Positions 62,499 through 64,000 of a stretch of DNA of 64,000 nt are shown here, piece by piece. The DNA comes from Meridianimarinicoccus roseus. GTDB lineage: Bacteria; Pseudomonadota; Alphaproteobacteria; Rhodobacterales; Rhodobacteraceae. The notes under the pieces were generated by a model. The model ran no database searches. It saw nothing but the letters and a program-made list of their open reading frames with translations, and had not been told where the DNA came from. The stretch covers positions 1 to 64,000 of the forward strand of contig NZ_QGKU01000063.1 in assembly GCF_003172915.1 (NCBI RefSeq), written 5' to 3'. Position 1 is the first letter of the stretch. Each line of letters opens with the position of its first letter. The position numbers and the translations under genes are program-made.

Positions 62499-64000
62499 AT
62501 GAAAGACATGACCGACATGCCCGCTTCCCACCGCCCAGACCGGCAAAACGCTCCCGCGTGGTGGCAGACCGAGGTGATCTACCAAATCTACCCGCGGTCC
62601 TTTCAGGACTCGAATGGCGACGGGATCGGCGACCTGGCGGGGATCGAATCCCGCCTCGACGAGATCGTGGCGCTTGGCGTCGGGGCGATCTGGATCTCGC
62701 CCTTCTTCCCATCACCCATGGCCGATTTCGGCTATGATGTGTCGGACTATTGCGGTGTCGATCCGATGTTCGGCACGCTCGCTGATTTCGACAGCCTGCT
62801 CGCTGCCGCCCATGCGCGCGGATTGAAGGTGATCCTCGATTTCGTGCCGTGCCATTCGTCCGACCAGCACCCGTGGTTCGTGGAAAGCCGCGCCAGCCGC
62901 AGCAGCTCGAAACGCGACTGGTACATCTGGCGCGATGCGCGGCCAGATGGGAGCCCGCCCACCAACTGGATCGGAGAATTTGGCGGTTCAGCCTGGACCT
63001 GGGACGACACCACCGGGCAATACTACCTGAGCGTGTTCCTGTCCGAACAGCCTGCGCTGAACTGGGCCAACCCTGATCTGCGCACCGCCATGCTGGATGC
63101 GATGCGCTTCTGGCTGGACCGAGGCGTAGACGGGTTCCGGGTAGATGCGATCATCTTCGCTGCCCCCGATGTTGACGGTGGCGATCATCCGCCGAACCCC
63201 GACTGGACACCGGCCATGGGTCCCGCGCGGTCGCAACTGCAGACCCGGCTCGCGCACCAACCTGGCGTGTTCGACGTGGTCCGCGACATGCGGCGCGTGA
63301 CCGACAGCTACCCGGACCGGGTCCTTATCGGTGAGACCTCGGGCACACTGAACGATGTGATGCCCTACTACGGGGCCGACATGGATCTCTTTCACCTGCC
63401 GTTCTATTTCGCAATGCTCAGCACGCCTTGGCAAGCCGATGCGCTCTCTGCGTTGGTTGCGCGCTACGAGGCGGCGTTGCCGGACGGGGCCTGGCCGACA
63501 CTGGTTCTGGGCAACCACGACATCAGCCGGATCGCGTCGCGCGCGGGCGTCGCACAGGCGCGGGTGGCGCTGACGTTGCTGCTGACCCTGCGCGGCACGC
63601 CGGTTCTGTATCAAGGTGACGAGATGGGCATGGACAACGCGACCATCCCGCACAACCGGGTGCAGGATCCGTGGGAACGCCGGGTGCCGGGGCTCGGGTT
63701 GGGCCGCGACCCTGCGCGCACGCCGATGCCATGGACCGACATCGATCATGGCGGGTTCTCGACGACGGAGCCGTGGCTGCCGCTGCACCTGCCGCCCGAG
63801 GGCAGTTTTGCGCGGCAGGCCACCGATCCCGGTTCCATGCTGAACTATGCCCGGCGATTGATTGCTCTGCGCCGCGCACACTCCGCACTGTCCCAAGGTA
63901 CCTATCGCCAGATCCATGTCGGTCCGGACGTGATGGTCTTTGAACGTCGCGCGGGGACCAATCGGTTGGTCGTATGCCTGAACATGTCGGCGACCGCACA
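62499..64000 (+). CDS. aglA: Second GH13 alpha-glucosidase (AglA-like), truncated by window end
   Basis: About 500 codons are visible from ATG 62499, preceded by AGAGG. GH13 motifs: YQIYPRSFQDSNGDGIGDLA, VILDFVPCHSSDQHPWF, nucleophile GFRVDAIIFA, acid LIGETSGTLND, LGNHDISRIAS and QGDEMGMDNA. It differs from the previous enzyme in the loop DGGDHPPNPD and resembles AglA-type cytosolic alpha-glucosidases. It is 20 bp after the preceding gene, so one transcript. The C-terminal domain is cut after about CLNMSATA. Confidence 0.85.
   Translation, partial: MKDMTDMPASHRPDRQNAPAWWQTEVIYQIYPRSFQDSNGDGIGDLAGIESRLDEIVALGVGAIWISPFFPSPMADFGYDVSDYCGVDPMFGTLADFDSLLAAAHARGLKVILDFVPCHSSDQHPWFVESRASRSSSKRDWYIWRDARPDGSPPTNWIGEFGGSAWTWDDTTGQYYLSVFLSEQPALNWANPDLRTAMLDAMRFWLDRGVDGFRVDAIIFAAPDVDGGDHPPNPDWTPAMGPARSQLQTRLAHQPGVFDVVRDMRRVTDSYPDRVLIGETSGTLNDVMPYYGADMDLFHLPFYFAMLSTPWQADALSALVARYEAALPDGAWPTLVLGNHDISRIASRAGVAQARVALTLLLTLRGTPVLYQGDEMGMDNATIPHNRVQDPWERRVPGLGLGRDPARTPMPWTDIDHGGFSTTEPWLPLHLPPEGSFARQATDPGSMLNYARRLIALRRAHSALSQGTYRQIHVGPDVMVFERRAGTNRLVVCLNMSATA

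Noticed and set aside
1-64000. CRISPR arrays, rRNA or tRNA genes
   Set aside because: No regularly spaced direct repeats and no rRNA or cloverleaf-like segments were seen by reading; a tRNA scan was not possible.

Overview
The window is GC-rich DNA from an alphaproteobacterium, most likely Rhodobacterales (Roseobacter group). The evidence is the AglE/AglA-type sugar locus, the ScfR-type regulator beside a PHA operon, and the families of insertion sequence present. That placement is inference from gene families; there is no rRNA marker.

Layout: (1) 1-2.3 kb, a broken IS3-family copy cut by the window start, then a broken IS110. (2) 2.7-9.7 kb, ordinary genes (DUF938 methyltransferase, YecA-like SEC-C protein, Na+/amino-acid symporter, spermidine-synthase-like membrane protein, CAP-domain lipoprotein) with remnants of an IS6 transposase and a tyrosine recombinase. 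(3) 10.2-18 kb, an IS3 copy carrying two inverted copies of a ~37-bp sequence, a Crp/Fnr regulator and a string of small uncharacterised genes around a repeat-containing secreted protein and a transglutaminase. (4) 18.1-21.2 kb, an IS graveyard with one IS3 element nested inside another and an IS110 end. (5) 21.4-28.7 kb, a polyhydroxyalkanoate locus: scfR-like regulator divergent from phaB, prpE-like, phaA and phaC. (6) 28.9-32.2 kb, degraded IS3, IS30 and IS66 pieces around a TauD-type dioxygenase. (7) 32.5-57.4 kb, a tightly packed minus-strand operon of 16 genes for an extracellular contractile injection system (eCIS, Afp/PVC-like). (8) 57.5-64 kb, a second IS110 end in opposite orientation, then a LacI regulator with twin operators and an alpha-glucoside locus (AglE binding protein, two GH13 glucosidases, the last cut by the window end).

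The eCIS is the notable system. Read in its own direction it encodes a cap protein (DUF4255), an unassigned protein, one sheath, two tube proteins, a DUF5908 peptide, a LysM/adaptor protein, a VgrG-like spike, a PAAR tip, a gp25 protein, two large baseplate proteins, a 1127-residue protein with a single predicted membrane segment, a tape-measure protein, a 1709-residue DUF4157 multidomain putative cargo, and an AAA+ ATPase. Most junctions are ATGA/TGATG/GTGA overlaps, so production is probably translationally coupled. The DUF4157 protein sits between tape measure and ATPase. It combines an HELAH motif, a Cys/His amidase-like domain, a long helical hydrophobic region and a C-terminal Asp-His/His-Arg motif region that could be a nuclease. 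No classical tail-fibre gene is recognisable. The PHA and sugar regions are conventional metabolism with clear local regulation.
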